Shown one piece after another: positions 59,223 through 64,000 of a stretch of DNA of 64,000 bases. The position numbers were made by a program, and so were the translations under genes. This stretch comes from Acorus gramineus (Eukaryota > Streptophyta > Magnoliopsida > Acorales > Acoraceae), in the NCBI GenBank assembly GCA_030737835.1, contig CM060853.1, positions 12,989,034-13,053,033 on the forward strand, read 5' to 3'. The stretch's first letter is position 1. Every line of letters begins with the position of its first letter. The notes beneath the pieces were generated by a model, which worked only from the letters and a program-made list of their open reading frames with translations, was not told the DNA's origin and did no database searches.

Positions 59223-62200
59223 TCACACTGCCTTCATTTCACTTGAACCCCCATTCTGCGCAGCCTCCTCCTCCGACGATCGAACGATGTTCTTCCAGAA
59301 CCAATGCTTCTCCCAAAGGAAAGACATCTCCTCGATTGGGACCTTCTTCGTCTCGGGCAACAAGAGCGCAATGAATATTGACATGATCACGATCAGCCCA
59401 GCGAAGAGTATGAACACGCCCCACCGGAGGTGGCATAGAGAGGCGAGGAAGCACTGTGCGATGGCGGCAGTGAAAAAGAGGTTGACACAGACCACCATGC
59501 TCTGCCCCGCGGACCTCGTCTCCAACGGGAAGATCTCGCTCGGCACGAGCCACCCGAGTGGACCCCACGACCACCCATATGCCAGCACAAACAGGCATAT
59601 GCATATCACGAGCACGTACGCATCAACCTTAGGGAGGAGGACTCCGGTCCCAAACTTCAATGCGAGGATCGTCGCGATTACAATCTGCGCATTCAAACAG
59701 TCATGTCATCACATGAGCTAATACGCTCAGTCATTCTTGCAGTCATAACTCAGTATATGAAACATCTAATAGAGTATATATGCATTCAATTCATTCGAGC
59801 ATGATTGAGTCATAACCAATGCTGACCATAGAAGTGATCATCTGAACCCCAGCCTGCAAGAACAAGAACCTGCGCCCCAACCTGTCAACAACCACCATCG
59901 AAATGAGTGCACCGAGAACCAACATTGAGCCCGTGATGATCGCCGAATACAGGGAGGCGCCCGAGCCAAAGCCCAGGCTTTGGAAGATCACAGGCGCGTA
60001 GAACAGTATCGAATTCATCCCTGAGAGCTGCTGGAAGGCGGGGATCCCTATCGCACCGATCACGAGCTGCGGACGGTTCTTCCTCTTTAACAGGTTGCGG
60101 AACGGGTGCTTCACGGTGCGTGCAGCCTCGCTCGCCTCGATTAAGTCCTCGAATTCCGCGTCGACCTTGTTCGTACCACGCACCTTCTCGAGTATCCGCC
60201 TCGCCTCTTCAAGCTTGCCCTGTTCGACGAGGCTGTTGGGGGTCTCCGGGAGGAAGAGCCCGCCGACAAACATGAGCGTCGCAGGGACCATGGCGAGGCC
60301 GAGGGAGAGCCTCCACCCCCACGGGTGGAGCTTGGCAGTGAAGTAGTTGATACCGTCGGCGACCAGGATGCCTAGGCAGGTTGTCAGCTGGAAGAGCTGG
60401 TTCGTCGCGCCTCGGATGTTTGCAGGCGCCATCTCGGAGAGATACAATGGCACGGCCTGTTGTGGTAGAATAGAAAACCAAATCTATCATAATTGAATTC
60501 ATGTTGGACAAGAATTAATTGTACCAGTGGTTCTTCTAAAATTTGCTCTTCTATATAATTGAACCATTTTTCATTAGCATCAATGTCATTGTCATTGCTT
60601 GTTATCAAATACCATTCAAGATTCAAAATGAATGAAAGCGGGAAGAATCACAACTCTTTACGAAAGCTTATATGATCACTAGCATTTATAGAGCTGAAAA
60701 CTGTTGGTCAGTTTTGTAACCCTTCTCATTCTTCAACTGCCAGAACATCCAAATAAATGGCATTCAGAATCGTTCATTTGTATGACTATTCACAGATCTA
60801 TGAGAAATGGACTCCTGAAGTATGAGGAGTTCTCATTTTGGATGAGAGCCGCCATACTTATCCTTCAACAACATTTGCTCTTCTAAACAATTGAATCATA
60901 TGTCATTAGCACCAATTGCACTGACTCTATAGGAAGGTTTATATGATTAGTAGCATTTGATGGATGAGAATATCAGAATTAGATTCAAAGAATTCTCCTT
61001 CTAAATCAGAGTCACCAAACTGACCCTCTGACGGCAAGTATAGCTAGTTTTTTTTTTTTTTTGTTAATCAACAAAATTTGTTCTTCTAAACAATTGAATC
61101 ACATTTAATTAACATCAATGGCATTGCTTGTTATAAAAAACCATTCAAAATTCAAAAATAAATGAAAGTAAGAAGAATCACAACTCTATATGAAAGCTAT
61201 ATGATTAGCAGAGCATTTGATGGATGAGAGAACCTGGTTGCCGAATCCGATACCAATGCCGAGGAGGATGCGACCTATGATGAGCATACCGATATTCATG
61301 GCACCAGCGTTGACAGCACCACCACAGAAGAAGCTGACCGCCCCAATGAGGATGCTGGCCCTCCTGCCTCTCTTTCGAGTCACGTAGGAGGCGGCGAAGG
61401 TGGAGGTGAGGCCGGCGAAGTATAGGGAGGAGGTGAAGAGGGTGAGTAACTGGTTGTCATACTTGCAGTAGTCTGTCTCATGGAGGTGAGCCTGCTTCCT
61501 TCTGTACACCTTTGGGAAGAAGTCCTTCAGGAAGTCATCCATGGATGTCACCCCACCTAATCAATTTGAAGAAAAACTTGGTTTTTTTATGTTTCCCCAC
61601 ATAAGTTTATCAGGTGTTCGAATGGGTATTCAAATCTGTATCAAAATTGCAATCCTTATCAGGTGTTCTTGATGAACCATGATGACTTTCTGAATATACA
61701 GATGAAAATATACCCAATATGAAGAAACTTGGTTTTTTTATATTTGCCCACATAAGCTTATCAGGTGTTCTAATGGATATTCAATATGTATCAAAATTCC
61801 AATCTTTATCAGGTGTTCTGGATTAACTCTAAATGGCTTTCGGCATATAGAGTTGAAAACATACATCATCACAAGTAATTGAGTGATTCATAACAATTCC
61901 CAATTTTCATATATGTATTTAGTATCCTTTAAGATGTGAAAGTAAGGATTTTCAATTGATTGACCTTGTTTTTGGTCAAAAATTCTAACACTTCATCTAG
62001 TAGCAGCAAAAGTGAGAAGGCAGTGACTTTTTTGGCCAAAAAGAGGATTACTAATCTAATCCTTTAAAAAACAACAAAAAAAAAAAACATAACATTTCAT
62101 AGAACAAGAGACACCTTTTTTTTTTAACTCCAATCACAATTCTGGGTATTTTAAATTTGTGGGAACAGATCAACCAAGAAAACAACAAACCAAAAATCCA

Positions 62201-62622
62201 CAATGTATTACTGAAAAAAATAGATAACCCATAAAAAATCTCCGACCAAAAACACCCCAAAAAACTTGTGAGAATGCCAGAACTTCTTCAAAAAGACGAA
62301 AACATAATACACAAAACAAAGAAAACCATTATATGAATTAAATCTCACATCTTTTCATAAAACCAATAAAGATTTGTCCTAAAACACACCAAAACTTGCA
62401 GAAACAGATGAAAACAGAACACCCCAAATCAGATATCCTGTAAAAAACTAAAAAAATAAAAGATAAAAATCAGAGGGACTTACCAGACACTCCAAGATCA
62501 TACCCAAAGAGAGACCCACCAAGAGCAGCAACCAAACAAGCCATAACAAAATAACTAGTGACCCTCCCCTCATAAAGCTCAGCTCTTTTTCCTTTCTCAT
62601 TGGTTCCAAAGCCTCCTGCCAT
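59223..62622 (-). CDS. STP14: sugar/H+ symporter of the STP family, STP14-like
   Basis: Four coding exons on the minus strand: 62622-62484, 61556-61234, 60456-59827, 59684-59223, phases closing to 517 residues, the normal STP length. It is a 12-helix major facilitator of the plasma membrane that imports monosaccharides with protons. Family marks in order: N-terminal 'FGYDLGVSGGVTSMDDF'; the extracellular lid with 'HETDYCKYDNQ'; 'RKRGRRASIL' (GRR loop 2-3); 'GRILLGIGIGFGNQAVPLYL'; 'PETPNSLVEQGKLEEARRIL' on the central cytosolic loop; 'AFQQLSGMNSILFYAP'; 'VDRLGRRFLF'; 'WSWGPLGWLVPSEIFPLETR'; C-terminal 'LLPETKKVPIEEM'. Both the N-terminal half and the lid are closest to Arabidopsis STP14, described as galactose-preferring, rather than STP7; substrate is inferred. 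Exons 3 and 4 are much more GC-rich than the surrounding DNA. Confidence 0.93.
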
Positions 62623-64000
62623 GGCTACAACCAGTCAGAGATGTTTCTCTGTGTGTATCTGTATCTTCTCTTTTTATCTTGTCAGAGATAGATACAGATC
62701 CTGCAACACTGAAGGCCAATGGTCAACTACATAAGTCAGCATGGAAGGCACAGATTTCAACCAAAGATTTGAAAAATATGTATAATAAAAGACAGATTAT
62801 TAGATTATATTAACACTGACACAAAAGACTTTTGAAAAGATGAGATAGGCAGAGAGAGAGAGACAACTTTGTCTTTTTGTTTATTTTATTAGGATATTTT
62901 TATAGCAAGGTCTGGGAAAAACTGGATCAAATCAACCTATTTTTAATGCACCAAAATCGGGTTGGTTTAGTCTTCTACGTGACAGCAATGTCCATGATAA
63001 TGAGAGATTTGTGTTTATGAAATGTTATAATATGGAGGGTGTTTTTGTAATTTTAAATAAATCTTTTTTTTGGTTCTTGATTTGATCTATCCAAAAATGT
63101 GGTCGATTTTATTGCTGTCTCCAACTCATTATGGGTATTTTTTTTTTTGTAATTATTAAAAATCTAAAATTGACTGTCTCACGCGGATTGGGTTAGTAAT
63201 TACATAAATTTTGCTTTTTAATTAATATTCTTTCCAATTATTATTATTCAATTGGTTGGGTTGATTATTGGTTTATCCACCTGTATAGATTCCATCACAA
63301 TTTATTACATGACGATGCAGTTGTTTAGATGATGTCCAAGGGTCTCTATTTTGGACTTATTTTTATATTAAATTAAATTAAATATCTTGCAGAGTCAACG
63401 TACTTATCTGAAAAACCCCATAATTAAAGGTACCCATCTGTTTCATCCAACGATGAAGAATGGTTCTTTCTAATGCATTTGTTCAGCTGGAAATAGAAAC
63501 TTCACTCTTTTTTTTTTATGTAAAGAAACTTTACTATTTTTTATTGAAATAATAGATTATGATAATTAACAATCTATATGAGGATGAGGACACATCATCA
63601 GTTCCCAATTTGGAGGAGTGTCTATCACTTTGTATGAAGAGTTGGTTGTAAATTTTTTTATTGGATAATGACAAAAAGAGGGTCAAATTTTGAGTTATTA
63701 ATTTTTTTTTACTTTAAAATTTACTCATTTAATCCCTGACCCTTGAGTTAATTTGGTGTTCATTCGCATTCTCTTATAATATCAAAAGATGTGTTTGAAT
63801 AATTGATTATTTGAATCTACAAAAACTAGATTTGAGAAATTATAATTTTGGATTATAATTATCAAACTAGTCATTTGTGTTGAAGAATTTATTTGGTGGG
63901 ATGAAAACAAATTGTCCTCAAATAATGTTATTGTTAAAGAGCACCTATTACAAGCCTTATATATTTTGATTTTATCTGAGATATATTTCATGTAATGAAA
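62623..64000. other. upstream region of the sugar transporter gene and AT-rich intergenic DNA
   Basis: 62623-62730 is probably the 5' leader (CT-rich in the minus-strand direction). The rest is AT-rich with no gene or clear repeat. Confidence 0.4.

Noticed and set aside
59122..59721. 199-codon plus-strand open frame
   Set aside because: Antisense of the GC-rich last exon of the sugar transporter; no independent support.

Overview
The window is nuclear DNA of a flowering plant. Nine-exon and eight-exon genes with GT-AG introns, plant-type protein families (STP hexose/H+ symporter, GT47 exostosin-like glycosyltransferase, cytosolic ribosomal protein S20, COX19, exosome RRP46) and abundant AT-rich plant transposon debris (long solo LTR, LINE remnants, Mutator-type and Tourist-type MITEs) all point that way. 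I cannot fix the family or genus. There is no bacterial, organellar or viral block and no CRISPR array. I saw no tRNA or rRNA gene, though I did not search for them exhaustively.

Layout. Positions 1-11,900 hold no intact gene: AT-rich repeats, a 2.5 kb solo LTR (4270-6748), nested tandem repeats (7517-7883), several MITEs and one possible broken gene (about 9887-10180). 11957-16612 (+) encodes a complete seven-helix membrane protein of 332 residues. 17938-22217 (-) encodes a conserved but uncharacterised plant protein of 196 residues with a 2.9 kb intron. 23857-26439 (+) is the 40S ribosomal protein S20 gene with a leader intron and a typical ribosomal-protein promoter. 26765-28622 is a MITE pair and a LINE tail. 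29777-33338 (-) encodes an alpha/beta-hydrolase (lipase-like) of 470 residues, with probable noncoding upstream exons to about 35,100. 36731-39954 is a degenerate 3.2 kb DNA transposon with long inverted ends and a transposase-type zinc-knuckle remnant. 41359-44771 (-) is a GT47 glycosyltransferase of 693 residues; its leader intron carries a near-perfect 396-bp tandem duplication. 47161-48570 is an LTR-retroelement remnant with its two LTRs facing each other. 50152-54249 (-) is RRP46 and 54487-58513 (+) is COX19; they share a 237-bp divergent promoter. 59223-62622 (-) is a sugar/H+ symporter of the STP14 type. The remainder to 64,000 is non-coding.

The eight protein genes are unrelated housekeeping or membrane functions (translation, RNA decay, cytochrome oxidase assembly, wall/glycan synthesis, sugar uptake), so the window is an ordinary gene neighbourhood rather than a pathway cluster. 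All eight reading frames were rebuilt exon by exon, with splice phases that close correctly at every junction. The most unusual material is structural: duplicated splice-site-bearing segments inside introns of the GT47 and RRP46 genes, one Tourist-like MITE family found repeatedly inside introns, and the head-to-head LTR structure. I found no convincing new multi-gene system.
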